A stretch of DNA of 50,451 bases from NCBI GenBank assembly GCA_015233145.1, contig JADFYI010000009.1, forward strand, positions 1 to 50,451, read 5' to 3'. Origin of the DNA: Candidatus Omnitrophota bacterium. Lineage in GTDB: Bacteria; Omnitrophota; Gorgyraeia; Zapsychrales; Fredricksoniimonadaceae. Positions 18,390 to 27,342 of this stretch are shown here, piece by piece. Each line of letters begins with the position of its first letter. Position 1 is the first letter of the stretch. The position numbers and the translations under genes were made by a program. Under the pieces are notes generated by a model, which was not told the DNA's origin, made no database searches, and saw only the letters and a list, made by a program, of their open reading frames with translations.

Positions 18390-19128
18390 AATTCCGTCTT
18401 CCCAAAAGATTGATTTCTTGTCAAATGCCGCTTCCATCGGGCTTGATTTGGCGGATATGGCAGGGCGAGGTGTTGCCTTATCACAATGCCGGGTCTTTTT
18501 TGATTTTGACAATACGATATCGAAGATTGACGTCCTGGATGATTTGATTGAACGGTTTTCTATTGACCGAAAATGGCGTCTCCTGGAGCAGGAGTGGCAG
18601 GCCGGGAAAATAGGCTCGGAGGAATGCCTGCATGGGCAGCTGCGTTCCGTGCGCGTGACGCGTCACGAGCTTGTGGATTACCTTTCGGAAATCGACATTG
18701 ACCCTTATTTTCACCGCATCCTGGTTCTTTTAAAGAGCGCGGGTGTCCGTCCGATTGTTGTCAGCGACAGTTTTAATTTCCTGATTGAAACAATATTAAA
18801 AAGCAATGATGTGCATGGCGTTAAAATTTTGGCCAACCGTTTGCGTATCCATGAGGACCGCTTGACGCCGGTATTCCCTTACCGGAATCAGGCCTGCCTG
18901 CGGTGCGGCAATTGCAAAACGTCTCATCTGCGCAATGAGGACAGCTTTGGCAAAGTTTTGGTTTATGTCGGTGACGGGCTTTCGGATTGCTGTGCCTCCT
19001 TGCAGGCGCACCTGGTTTTTGCCAAGGACACCTTGGCAGGGCATTTGCGCGACAAGGAGAAAAAGTTTATCTGGTTTAAAAATTTACGGGATGTTTACGA
19101 CGGATTGAAAGGATTGTCGCATGGGTAA
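18382..19128 (+). CDS. HAD-superfamily phosphatase, MtnX/SerB-like
   Basis: A 248-residue HAD-IB phosphatase. Motif I DFDNT places the nucleophile at Asp41 and the acid at Asp43; motif II is VVSDS and motif IV is GDGLSD. A Cys cluster in the cap region (CLRCGNCK) is like that seen in MtnX-type enzymes. It should remove phosphate from a small metabolite. It overlaps both neighbours by 8 nt, so it is tightly coupled to the hydrolase and aminotransferase. No other methionine-salvage gene is nearby, so MtnX activity itself is unlikely. Confidence 0.85.
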   Translation: MFEIPSSQKIDFLSNAASIGLDLADMAGRGVALSQCRVFFDFDNTISKIDVLDDLIERFSIDRKWRLLEQEWQAGKIGSEECLHGQLRSVRVTRHELVDYLSEIDIDPYFHRILVLLKSAGVRPIVVSDSFNFLIETILKSNDVHGVKILANRLRIHEDRLTPVFPYRNQACLRCGNCKTSHLRNEDSFGKVLVYVGDGLSDCCASLQAHLVFAKDTLAGHLRDKEKKFIWFKNLRDVYDGLKGLSHG

Positions 19129-20524
19129 AACAAAAAAGTCTGATAGAAAATTATCTGATCCAGAGTTGCTGGAGCTTGAGGCAAGGCATTGCTCATGGGG
19201 CGATACAGTGCATTATGCCAAGGAACTTAATATTTTTACCCGCTGCGAGGGCAGTTATCTTTACGATGACAAGGGGACGCCTTTTCTGGATCTTCAGATG
19301 TGGTATTCGGCGGCCACGTTTGGCTATAACCATCCGCGTCTCAAGGCGGCGTTGGTTAAGCAAATCGAGACATTGCCACAACTGGCTTGCCAGTATCTGC
19401 ACAAGGAAAAAATTTTACTTTCAACCAGGATTGCGCAGGATGCTCAGAAAAAATTTGGCGCCCAGGGGAGAGTGCATTTTAATGTCGGCGGCGCTTCAGC
19501 GATTGAAGATGCCATCAAGGTTGTCAGGAATCACACGAAAAAGAATCCGGTTTTTGCTTTTATGGGCAGTTACCACGGCCGGACGTTGGGCGCCACAGCC
19601 ATAACCTCCAGCTACCGTTATCGTGAAAAGTTTGGCCATTTCGGTGACCGGGCTAATTTTGTGCCCTATCCCTATTGTTTCCGCTGCCCTTTGAAAAAAG
19701 ACAAAGAAACCTGCAATTTTGAATGCCTGCGCCAGTTTGAACGGCTTTTTGAGTCGGAATATTATTCGCTCGTTAATACCAAGACCCGCCAGTGCGAATT
19801 CGGCGCTTTTTTTGTGGAGCCGGTCCAGGCCACCGGAGGGTATATCATTCCGCCCAAAGGATATTTTAAGGAATTAAAAAAGATCCTCGACCGCTACAAG
19901 ATCCTTCTGGTGGACGACGAGATCCAGATGGGATTTTGCCGGACCGGCAAGCTCTGGGCCATTGAGCATTTTGACGTGACGCCCGACATTATGGTGCTGG
20001 GAAAGGCCCTGACCAATGGCCTAAACCCGATTTCCGCGATTTGGGCCAAAGAAGAGTTGATTTCGCCGGAAGTGTTTCCGCCGGGCTCAACGCATGCCAC
20101 TTTTTCTTCGAATCCCCTGGGCACTGCGGTAGGCCTGGAAGTGATGACCATGATTGAGGAGTCGGATTTTGAAAAGACAGTCCCTCAAAAAGGGCGGTAT
20201 TTTGTGTCGGCGTTAAAGGCCCTGCAGAAGAAATATCCCCAGGTCGGGGAAGTTGACGGGCTGGGGCTGGCGATTCGTATCGAGATGTGCCAGAAAGACG
20301 GGTTTACCCCCAACCGGGAACTGACGGACGCCATTATGAATATCGGTCTGAGCGGGCAATTGACGAGCGGCGGAAAGAAACGTGGGCTTGTCCTTGATGT
20401 CGGCGGTTATTATAAAAACGTTTTTACTCTTGCCCCGTCACTCGACATTACCGAAAAAGAGATTGATTTGGGTGTGGCGCTTTTTGAAGAAGCCCTGGCC
20501 AAAGGCCTTGTCGCAACCGCGTGA
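19121..20524 (+). CDS. Class III PLP-dependent aminotransferase
   Basis: A 467-residue fold-type I enzyme of the ornithine/4-aminobutyrate aminotransferase group. The PLP Lys is Lys295 in LGKALTNG; DDEIQMGF at 265-272 contains the Asp that contacts the pyridine nitrogen. GSYHGRTLGA is the conserved Tyr-His-Gly loop. An unusual insert with four Cys (CFRCPLKKDKETCNFEC) around residues 186-202 could hold a metal. It probably transfers an omega-amino group in the pathway encoded by this operon. The ATG overlaps the HAD gene by 8 nt. Confidence 0.9.
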   Translation: MGKTKKSDRKLSDPELLELEARHCSWGDTVHYAKELNIFTRCEGSYLYDDKGTPFLDLQMWYSAATFGYNHPRLKAALVKQIETLPQLACQYLHKEKILLSTRIAQDAQKKFGAQGRVHFNVGGASAIEDAIKVVRNHTKKNPVFAFMGSYHGRTLGATAITSSYRYREKFGHFGDRANFVPYPYCFRCPLKKDKETCNFECLRQFERLFESEYYSLVNTKTRQCEFGAFFVEPVQATGGYIIPPKGYFKELKKILDRYKILLVDDEIQMGFCRTGKLWAIEHFDVTPDIMVLGKALTNGLNPISAIWAKEELISPEVFPPGSTHATFSSNPLGTAVGLEVMTMIEESDFEKTVPQKGRYFVSALKALQKKYPQVGEVDGLGLAIRIEMCQKDGFTPNRELTDAIMNIGLSGQLTSGGKKRGLVLDVGGYYKNVFTLAPSLDITEKEIDLGVALFEEALAKGLVATA

Positions 20525-20537
20525 AGGGAGAGGTCTG

Positions 20538-21470
20538 ATGCTTTCAGATAAGATCAGAATCCTGAATTTTGATGATACGGTTGCCACGCAAAAGGCCTTG
20601 GTGACGCGCTATCATCCTGTCATTTCTGATTTAAGAGCCCTGGGCCCTGGTGTCAGGCTTTGGAGCAATGCCGCAAACGCCAGAAAAGTCAGTGCCGCCT
20701 TTGCGCCGGAATTTAAGAACGCCGTAACATTCTTAGGCTCTGGCGATTTTCATCATATCTCAAGCCTTTTGATGGACCAGTTTGAAGAGCCTGTCACCCT
20801 CATTGTTTTCGATCATCATCCGGATTGGGACGTTCTTCCTCCCAGGCTTGGCTGCGGCTCGTGGGTGTCCCGCACGCTCAAGCGTCCCAATGTTAAAAAG
20901 GTTGTTCTTTTAGGGGTCAGTTCCAACGACATCTCAAGCTATTCCATCCAGACCGGAAACTTGAAAGCCCTGGCCTCAAGCCGTGTGGAGATTTATCCTT
21001 ACCAGCACCGGGCCACGTCTACTTTTCTAAAGAAAGTGCCTGCCGATAATGTTTCTGTGAAAGTCCGCAACAAATTCCTTCGAAGCCGGATAGAGTGGCA
21101 GGAACTGCAGGGCAGGAACCTGGAGCAGTTTTTTGGGGAACTTCTCAAGCGTTTGCCGACAAAAAAAGTTTATGTGAGCCTTGATAAAGACTGCCTGGGG
21201 GCTTACTGGTCGCGGACGAACTGGGAAGAGGGTTTTTTTAAATTCCCCGAGGTTTTGCTTTTATTAAAGCTCATCCGAAAGAATTTGGATATCGCGGGTA
21301 TGGATATTACGGGAGATTATTCGCCTGCGCGTATGGATGGGGCTGTGAAGACTGTTTTGGCCAGGCTCGACCATCCGCGCGACTATACCGCCCGCGAGCA
21401 GACGTTTGCGGAAGTCCAGGCTGTGAACGAAAAGCTCAATATCCAGATTTTGGAATCGCTATCCCTTTAA
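20538..21470 (+). CDS. Arginase/agmatinase-fold protein
   Basis: I start at ATG 20538, preceded by GGGAGAGG; an earlier in-frame start would lie in the aminotransferase gene. The 310-residue product has the metal-ligand motifs of ureohydrolases in the right order: GDFHH (His72-His73), DHHPDWD (92-98) and SLDKDC (Asp216, Asp218). The exact GGDHS and DAHxD sequences of arginase are not kept, so the substrate may differ: another guanidino or amidine compound. Partnered with an aminotransferase, it may make or consume an amine. Its last 12 nt overlap the 3' end of the convergent transporter gene. Confidence 0.8.
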   Translation: MLSDKIRILNFDDTVATQKALVTRYHPVISDLRALGPGVRLWSNAANARKVSAAFAPEFKNAVTFLGSGDFHHISSLLMDQFEEPVTLIVFDHHPDWDVLPPRLGCGSWVSRTLKRPNVKKVVLLGVSSNDISSYSIQTGNLKALASSRVEIYPYQHRATSTFLKKVPADNVSVKVRNKFLRSRIEWQELQGRNLEQFFGELLKRLPTKKVYVSLDKDCLGAYWSRTNWEEGFFKFPEVLLLLKLIRKNLDIAGMDITGDYSPARMDGAVKTVLARLDHPRDYTAREQTFAEVQAVNEKLNIQILESLSL

Positions 21471-21833
21471 GACCAGAAAAACGCCCAGCATGACGAAGGC
21501 CGAACCGAGTGCCCGCGTCCAGTGGATGCGCTCTTTGAGGATAAAATATGAGACAGCGAAGATCAGGATATACTGCAGGCTGTCGACGAGAATAGCCACA
21601 TTCAAATCCACGTAAGTTAAGAGGGCAAACCAGAAAACCCAGCCTCCCGCAACAAGCACAAACCCCAGCCAGACTAAGGGTATTTTTAATGTTTGCCATG
21701 CGAAGGACAGGATATCGCGCAGGTTGCTCAAATGGTGGTCTTCGAGCCTGTCAGCCGCTTTCTTAAAAGCCACCTGTTCTGCGGTGGAGCAGATTTCGTG
21801 CAGGAATAAAAAAATGAAGGCGGCGAGGTTCAT
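21459..21833 (-). CDS. Half-size DMT transporter (EamA/SMR-like), subunit B
   Basis: A 124-residue protein with four predicted membrane helices and the EamA repeat signature at its end (RALGSAFVMLGVFLV). A Glu in the first helix (FLHEICST) is placed like the essential Glu of small multidrug and ArnE/ArnF-type transporters. Its start overlaps the other half-size transporter by 4 nt, so the two likely form a heterodimer that exports or flips a product of the neighbouring genes. It converges on the arginase-like gene with a 12-nt overlap. Confidence 0.82.
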   Translation of the reverse strand: MNLAAFIFLFLHEICSTAEQVAFKKAADRLEDHHLSNLRDILSFAWQTLKIPLVWLGFVLVAGGWVFWFALLTYVDLNVAILVDSLQYILIFAVSYFILKERIHWTRALGSAFVMLGVFLVLKG

Positions 21834-22246
21834 GATAAAAGCGGGTCCTTTTTCGATGATTGTGATATTAACGTGACGCCGATGATGATACAGGCCGCCC
21901 CCAGCCAGCGCACTATTGAAATTTTTTCATGGAGCGCAATCATGGAGAGAAACGGGATAATGATATAAGTGGCATTGCCGATAGGGAAGGCAATGCTTAA
22001 GTCAAGGCGCGACAAAACGGCCATCCAGAAAACAAAATTAGCCAGATAAATCAAAAGGCCCAGCCACAAAAAAGGCATGGTTGAGAGTTTTAAAAGAAAT
22101 GGAAAAAAGTTTTGAACAACAACATGGTCAACGCCCGTGGCCAGGACCGCCTTTTTGAACAGCAGTTCCCCGGCAGATTCCGTTAAGTCGGCCAAGAGCA
22201 TCAGGGAAACAATTTTAACTGTCAGGTTATGTGTGATTTTTGTCAT
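21830..22246 (-). CDS. Half-size DMT transporter (EamA/SMR-like), subunit A
   Basis: A 138-residue, four-helix protein with the EamA hallmark near the end (RWLGAACIIIGVTLI) and a Glu in helix 1 (LTESAGELLF). It is related to, but clearly diverged from, the next gene, in keeping with a heterodimeric pair. It begins inside the last 20 nt of the GNAT-like gene and overlaps the following gene by 4 nt, so the three are one operon. Confidence 0.82.
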   Translation of the reverse strand: MTKITHNLTVKIVSLMLLADLTESAGELLFKKAVLATGVDHVVVQNFFPFLLKLSTMPFLWLGLLIYLANFVFWMAVLSRLDLSIAFPIGNATYIIIPFLSMIALHEKISIVRWLGAACIIIGVTLISQSSKKDPLLS

Positions 22247-23384
22247 GGGACTTTGGTTTTTGAATGTCTTTTAAAATCGGGTCAAAGTTCTCCGGCTTAA
22301 TGATTTCCGCGAGCAGTCCAAAGAATACGTTCATGATTCGGTTACGGTGTTTCATATAAATAGTATGGGGTACAAAACGAAAGTCCAGCCTTTTTTTAGG
22401 GTCATAGTTTAAAGCGCCGCTTTCGTATTTTGTGACGTTATTTTGGATACACCAGTTCACAATATCGCGGAATGTGACATAATAAAGGTGATAATCGTAG
22501 GCGAGGGGATAATCCATTCCGATGTATTCGTCGACAAGGGTGTCGCCCTTGACCAGGCAAAGGTCAAAGGCCACAAGCTTGCCGTTGACGCGCCAGAGAA
22601 AATAGCGGGTTTCCTGGGGCATGTTCTTTGAGATCACAGAAAAAAATTCTTTGGTGAGGCGCTCAAACTGGACATCACTTTTTTGGAGGGTGTTTAAGTA
22701 AAGCGCGTAGGCTTCCTCCAAAAGGCTGCCGATATCGTTGGTGACTTCAAAAGAAACGGGGGGAAGATTTTCGATCTTTTGAAATTTTCTGCGCAGGTCC
22801 TTGCGCGTGGCCTTGCTCAGGGTTGCAAAATATTCTTCGAAGGAACGGTAAGGGATATCGAGGGCAACCGCAGGGTAGCTTGGAATCCTGTGCAGGCCCT
22901 GGCGGAGCAATGGCGTAAAGACCGGGAGGTAGTCATCGGGGAAATCCTTGAAGGCCACCAAAGAAATTTTTTCTTTCCTGGCCAGGGATTCCATTTCAGA
23001 TAAAAGCGCCTGGGCGATATCCTTGCGGTTGACATCAGCAATGCCGATACGGCCTTCGGCGGCTGTGCAGCCGCAGATGAGGATGCGCAGGTTGATTTTT
23101 TTCCTGAGTTTTGCCTCGAGCCAGTTGAGGGCGGATTTAAGGCCGCCGTCAAGGGTGGTATCCAAAGGATAATCCATGACAAAACACGGGGCAGCACAGG
23201 CCAAACGCGGGCCTTCATAAAGGGTGATATAAAAAGTTTTAAACTGCTCCTGGCATGTTTCTTCCAGGGTTTTAAAAAAATGGTAGCTTTCCGCAATAGG
23301 CGGGAAAACACTATCCCATTCGGATTGCGGGATATCGGTGACAGTTGTTGTGATGCGGCTTTGGAAAGCGGCATGGTCATTCAT
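22227..23384 (-). CDS. GNAT/FemAB-like acyl- or aminoacyl-transferase
   Basis: A 385-residue protein with two GNAT-like halves. The C-terminal half (about 180-350) has the pattern of the acetyltransferase_6/peptidogalycan-synthesis group: a basic RKDLRRKFQKI helix (about 193-205) and an ESGALNYDPKKRLDFRFVP segment near 315-335. Relatives transfer acyl or aminoacyl groups to amines on envelope or secondary metabolites. It has no signal peptide, so it acts in the cytoplasm. It is the first gene of the minus-strand operon and lies head-to-head with the DegT-type aminotransferase. A -10 box with TG extension lies 8 nt before its ATG. Confidence 0.75.
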   Translation of the reverse strand: MNDHAAFQSRITTTVTDIPQSEWDSVFPPIAESYHFFKTLEETCQEQFKTFYITLYEGPRLACAAPCFVMDYPLDTTLDGGLKSALNWLEAKLRKKINLRILICGCTAAEGRIGIADVNRKDIAQALLSEMESLARKEKISLVAFKDFPDDYLPVFTPLLRQGLHRIPSYPAVALDIPYRSFEEYFATLSKATRKDLRRKFQKIENLPPVSFEVTNDIGSLLEEAYALYLNTLQKSDVQFERLTKEFFSVISKNMPQETRYFLWRVNGKLVAFDLCLVKGDTLVDEYIGMDYPLAYDYHLYYVTFRDIVNWCIQNNVTKYESGALNYDPKKRLDFRFVPHTIYMKHRNRIMNVFFGLLAEIIKPENFDPILKDIQKPKSHDKNHT

Positions 23385-23392
23385 AAGGGTGA

Positions 23393-23401
23393 ATTATAAC
23401 A
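23393..23401 (-). promoter_or_regulatory. Extended -10 promoter, nearly leaderless GNAT mRNA
   Basis: On the minus strand TGTTATAAT (23401 to 23393) is an extended -10 element with no good -35 box. Only 8 nt separate it from the ATG at 23384 and no Shine-Dalgarno sequence is present. Confidence 0.5.
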
Positions 23402-23435
23402 TACGGATGTTAAACGAATAGCGGGAATCAACAGC

Positions 23436-24647
23436 ATGGGTATTGTCAGAGAAATTCCTCCGACAGCAGGGTTTGCTTTATCATTCCAAGAGCTTTTTGC
23501 CTCATGGAACAAGTCTGGCTTTCCCGGAACGCTGGAACAGGATTTTTCCACTTACTTAAACGCGTCGTATGCGCGGGTTGTGGCATCCGGCACGGCCGGC
23601 ATGTATTACATAGCAGCGGCGATCAAAGAGCTGTCTTTTAAGCGGACTATTATTGTGCCTGCCTATATTTGCCCGTCTGTTGTCCTCGCTATTGCGAGGG
23701 CAGGCTTGAAGGTTTATGCCTGCGATGTTAACGCGGATAATTTTGATTATGACAAGCATGAACTCGCCAGGGCCTGCGCACAGAACAAGGACATCGCGGC
23801 GATTGTGGCCATGCACCTCGGCGGGTTTCCTGCGGATTTGGACAGTGTTCTTGAGATTGCCCGAAAAAATAACATTCTTGTTATTGAAGATTGCGCTCAG
23901 TCTTTGGGCGCAGAATACCGCGGGCAAAAGGTCGGCACGATCGGCGATATTTCTTTTTTCAGCATGGCGCGGGGAAAGGGACTCACCATTTATGAGGGCG
24001 GGGTTGTGGCAACAAATTTGAGCCGTTACGCTGATCTTCTTGATAAAAAAATTATTGAACTTGAACAAGAAACTTTTTGGGGGGAAGCATTAACGGTTGC
24101 CCAACTGGCCGGGTATGCTGTGTTTTATCGGCCTCAGCTTTTGTGGTGGTTTTACCGTTTGCCTGAATTTTTTTGGCATGCCACAGGACAAAGGATGCGG
24201 GAGCTTTCCGAGCATTTCACCCTGGATTTTCCTGTCCAGAAAGTGTCAGGTTTTCGTAAAAGTGTCGGCCATGCCGAGTTCGCACGACTAAAGCAAGAGA
24301 TTGAGCGCCAGCGCCGCATGGCTGAGAAATATCGAAAAGAGCTGGCAAGCACACCAGAAGTGTCGTTTATGACCGAACCGGCTAATAGCCGGGCGACATA
24401 TCCTTATCTGACATTGATTCTAGATGACAATAAGGCCAAAAAGCTGATGCCTTTGAAGCAGTCGGGATGGGGGATTTCGGACCTCTTTAGCGCGGCCATC
24501 CCTGATTATGAATATTTGAAAAACTTTATGACAGCGGGGCCCTGCCCCCATGCGCGTTTTTTAAGCCAGCGGATTCTGACACTTTCAACCAGTTCTTTTC
24601 TGACGGATGAAGACTTTTTTAAAGTTTGTCGTTTAATAAAAAATTGA
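23436..24647 (+). CDS. DegT/DnrJ/EryC1/StrS-family PLP enzyme
   Basis: A 403-residue protein of the sugar/amine aminotransferase family. The family marks are a GTAGMYY region (52-58), Asp152 in VIEDCAQSLGA for the pyridine nitrogen, and Lys181 in FSMARGKGL as the expected Schiff-base Lys, followed by EGG. This family usually aminates nucleotide-linked keto-sugars. No sugar-nucleotide genes lie nearby, so another carbonyl substrate is equally possible. It is divergent from the GNAT operon across 51 nt and is followed 15 nt later by the antiporter gene. Confidence 0.87.
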   Translation: MGIVREIPPTAGFALSFQELFASWNKSGFPGTLEQDFSTYLNASYARVVASGTAGMYYIAAAIKELSFKRTIIVPAYICPSVVLAIARAGLKVYACDVNADNFDYDKHELARACAQNKDIAAIVAMHLGGFPADLDSVLEIARKNNILVIEDCAQSLGAEYRGQKVGTIGDISFFSMARGKGLTIYEGGVVATNLSRYADLLDKKIIELEQETFWGEALTVAQLAGYAVFYRPQLLWWFYRLPEFFWHATGQRMRELSEHFTLDFPVQKVSGFRKSVGHAEFARLKQEIERQRRMAEKYRKELASTPEVSFMTEPANSRATYPYLTLILDDNKAKKLMPLKQSGWGISDLFSAAIPDYEYLKNFMTAGPCPHARFLSQRILTLSTSSFLTDEDFFKVCRLIKN

Positions 24648-24662
24648 TGGAGAAAAATTTTT

Positions 24663-25862
24663 ATGGGAAACGTTTTTGCGATTGCCGCGCTCTGGATTGG
24701 CCTGGCTGTTTTTGCCAGTATCGTTGCGTTTCATTTACGGATGTCGATTGCCCTTGTGGAAATTTGTGTAGGCGTTGTGGTTGCTGCCATTGCCAATCAT
24801 TTTTGCGGGGCTGATGCCCTGGGCAGTAATCTTGAATGGCTGCGTTTTTTAGCGGCAACCGGGGCTGTGCTTCTGACCTTTCTGGCCGGAGCAGAACTCG
24901 ATCCCCGTGTGATCCGCACCAAATGGAAAGAGGTGTGTATTGTTGGCATTGTCGGATTTTTGGCGCCGTTTTTCGGTTGTACCGCAGTGGCAAGATTTAT
25001 TCTTCACTGGAACGTTCAGGCCAGCTGGCTGGCCGGGGTGGCATTGTCCACCACATCCATGGCTGTTGTTTACGCTGTCATGCTCGAGACAGGATTTAAC
25101 AAGACTGAATTCGGCAAAGGGATTTTAGGGGCATGCTTTGTCAATGACTTGGGAACCGTCCTTGCGCTCGGGCTTATATTTTCACCGTTTACTTATAAAA
25201 CAGTCGTGTTTATTGTTGTGAGTGCGGTTCTTCTTACGGTTTTTCCTTTTGCGACGTCATTTCTGACAAAGATTTACGGCAACAGGACTGCTGAAATCCG
25301 GGCCAAGTGGGTTATGTTTGTTTTATTCGCTCTGGGCGCGCTGGCGTATTGGTCGGGAAGCGAGGCCGTGTTGCCAGCCTATATCGCCGGCATCATGCTC
25401 GCGGAATTTGCCACCAAAGAAGAGCACTGGGTCAAGCGCCTGCGGACGCTGACCGTAGGATTTTTAACGCCGTTTTATTTCCTGCGCGCAGGAACGCTGG
25501 TGTCGGTTTCTGCTTTAATCACCGCGCCGCTTATTTTGCTGGTCTTATTGGCCGGGAAAGTGGCATCAAAAATTTTTGGATTATACCCTGTGATCGGCCA
25601 GTTTCGTGTCGAGCGCTCGGAAAGATGGTTTTACACGTTAATGATGTCCACAGGCCTCACGTTCGGCACCATTTCCGCGATTTACGGATTCTCCCACGGC
25701 ATTGTGACGCAGGAACAGTATTCTTTTCTCGTGGCCGCGGTTATTGCGAGCGCCGTCATTCCCACCATGATTGCCAATATGGTCTTTTTGCCAAGGCATC
25801 TTTTGCCCGGAGCTGTCAAAAAGACGAGCGGGCTTTCAGCCGCGGGCATGGATGAAGAATAA
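24663..25862 (+). CDS. Cation/proton antiporter, CPA2 family
   Basis: A 399-residue integral membrane protein with about 12 helices, a conserved FLAGAELDP segment (about 78-86) and the ND pair in FVNDLGTVLAL (about 160-170) typical of Na+(K+)/H+ exchangers. It has no RCK/TrkA-N regulatory tail, unlike KefB or KefC. It would exchange sodium or potassium for protons across the inner membrane. It probably shares an operon with the DegT-type gene (15-nt gap, GGAG about 10 nt before the ATG). Confidence 0.88.
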   Translation: MGNVFAIAALWIGLAVFASIVAFHLRMSIALVEICVGVVVAAIANHFCGADALGSNLEWLRFLAATGAVLLTFLAGAELDPRVIRTKWKEVCIVGIVGFLAPFFGCTAVARFILHWNVQASWLAGVALSTTSMAVVYAVMLETGFNKTEFGKGILGACFVNDLGTVLALGLIFSPFTYKTVVFIVVSAVLLTVFPFATSFLTKIYGNRTAEIRAKWVMFVLFALGALAYWSGSEAVLPAYIAGIMLAEFATKEEHWVKRLRTLTVGFLTPFYFLRAGTLVSVSALITAPLILLVLLAGKVASKIFGLYPVIGQFRVERSERWFYTLMMSTGLTFGTISAIYGFSHGIVTQEQYSFLVAAVIASAVIPTMIANMVFLPRHLLPGAVKKTSGLSAAGMDEE

Positions 25863-25963
25863 CCCGCCGGAAAAAAGTTGAGAAAAGAGTTCCTTGCCTG
25901 CGAAATTCCATTACAATAAAAATGTAGTTCTATTGTATGAAAAATTTAATTAAAGGAGAAACT

Positions 25964-27271
25964 ATGACGGTTTTATTCCTGCAGTTTTTTATAGCTTTTT
26001 TGCTTATTGGACTTAGCTCAACACAAGCTTTTGCCGTAGGTTCCGGCGCTTACCGCATCGAGGTCCCCGATGCCGGTGCGATGGGCATGGGCAGCGCTTT
26101 TGTTGGTGACGCGAGCTCTCCGGCAGCCGTTTACTATAATCCGGCGGGTATGACTCAGATTGTCAAAAGCAGTGTTTCTATCGGCGCGTCTTTGATTCAG
26201 CCCAAGATGGACCATACCTCAACCACTGGCGCAAAAACCAAAGAAGACCGTGATAGTTTTGTTATTCCTAATTTATTTTACGTAACGCATTTAGGCATGG
26301 AAAAGGTCGTGTTTGGCGTTGGCGCCACCTCGTCATGGGGGCTGGGCACAGAATGGGCCGGGGACAGTTTTGCCCGGTATAGTTCCACCAAAACATTGTT
26401 GCAGGATAAGGATTATTTAATTACAGCGGCGTATAAAATGAGCGAACAGGTGTCGCTGGCTTTGGGTGTGGTGATTGATGATTCTTCGATCGAAAAACAG
26501 AGAAAGCTGGACCAGGCTTTGTTCGGCGGGTCGGGTGATGCCAATGCCAAGCTTAAGGGCACAGATACTGCGCCTGGTTTTCTTATTTCCGGGATGTATA
26601 AATTGAACGATCAGCACCAGTTCGGCTTAACCTACAGAAGCGCGATACACCATAAATATACCGGAAAACTTCATTTGGATAATCTGGATACGGCTGCAGC
26701 GAACTTTGCCTTTGGAAGCGATTTTGCCAGTTCTTCTTATGAGACAAATATTAGTTCAAAATCAACCATTCCGCAGGCGCTTGCACTTGGCTATAGCTAT
26801 AAACCGACGGAGAAGTTGAAGATTAACGCTGATATTGAGTGGACAGATTGGTCGTCAACAAAGCATGAAGCTGTGAATTACACTTCGGAAACAAATACCG
26901 GAAAGTTGACCTTTTTGAATCTGGGGAATCCTGCGAACCGCGATTGGCATAGCGCCTGGGCGCTTTCGCTTGGCGGTGAGTATAAGGTGGATGACCGTCT
27001 GCGTTTAAGGAGCGGATATTTTTACCACCAGAGCCCGATTCCTGAGGCCACCTGGGATACGTGCCTGCCTGACGCGAACTCGCATTCCATTGCAGCGGGT
27101 TTTGGCTACGACATTACTAAGGCGTTAACGTTTGACTTGGCGTATTCGGCAATGTTTTTTGACGCCCATTCGATTAAAAATAATTCTGACGCGAATCATC
27201 CCGGTTCTTTGGACGGCAAGTACGAGCAGTGGGTGAACCTCGTTCTGGCGACAGCAACGTATTCATTCTAA
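25964..27271 (+). CDS. FadL/OMPP1/TodX-family outer-membrane porin
   Basis: The start at 25964 is chosen over the in-frame ATG 25937 because AAAGGAG lies exactly before it and the protein then begins with a standard signal peptide (cleavage near AFA, residue 24). The 435-residue product has the family's N-terminal hatch signature: GMGSAFVGDASSPAAVYYNPAGM split over residues 38-62, with the NPA turn. Beta-strand alternation follows, and it ends in YSF, an outer-membrane insertion signal. Relatives take up long-chain fatty acids or hydrophobic compounds. It is a single gene with a terminator-like hairpin downstream at 27343. Confidence 0.93.
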   Translation: MTVLFLQFFIAFLLIGLSSTQAFAVGSGAYRIEVPDAGAMGMGSAFVGDASSPAAVYYNPAGMTQIVKSSVSIGASLIQPKMDHTSTTGAKTKEDRDSFVIPNLFYVTHLGMEKVVFGVGATSSWGLGTEWAGDSFARYSSTKTLLQDKDYLITAAYKMSEQVSLALGVVIDDSSIEKQRKLDQALFGGSGDANAKLKGTDTAPGFLISGMYKLNDQHQFGLTYRSAIHHKYTGKLHLDNLDTAAANFAFGSDFASSSYETNISSKSTIPQALALGYSYKPTEKLKINADIEWTDWSSTKHEAVNYTSETNTGKLTFLNLGNPANRDWHSAWALSLGGEYKVDDRLRLRSGYFYHQSPIPEATWDTCLPDANSHSIAAGFGYDITKALTFDLAYSAMFFDAHSIKNNSDANHPGSLDGKYEQWVNLVLATATYSF

Positions 27272-27290
27272 TTTCTCAAAGATTTTTTTC

Positions 27291-27319
27291 TTGCGCTTTT
27301 TTGTGGCGCGCGGTAATAT
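27291..27319 (+). promoter_or_regulatory. Promoter for comEA
   Basis: TTGCGC (27291-27296) and TAATAT (27314-27319) are 17 bp apart, starting 19 nt after the FadL stop. Transcripts from here would pass through the terminator-like hairpin at 27343-27391 before reaching comEA. Confidence 0.5.
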
Positions 27320-27342
27320 CGCATACCCTTTAAATCCTTTCC

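Noticed and set aside
22817-23380. 187-codon frame on the same strand as the GNAT-like gene, shifted by one
   Set aside because: Ser/Arg/Pro-rich out-of-frame product; the frame used has a start, a promoter and family motifs.
25894-25917. TTGCCT and TACAAT before the FadL-like gene as a promoter
   Set aside because: The spacing is only 12 bp; the TACAAT alone may act as a -10 box but no -35 supports it.
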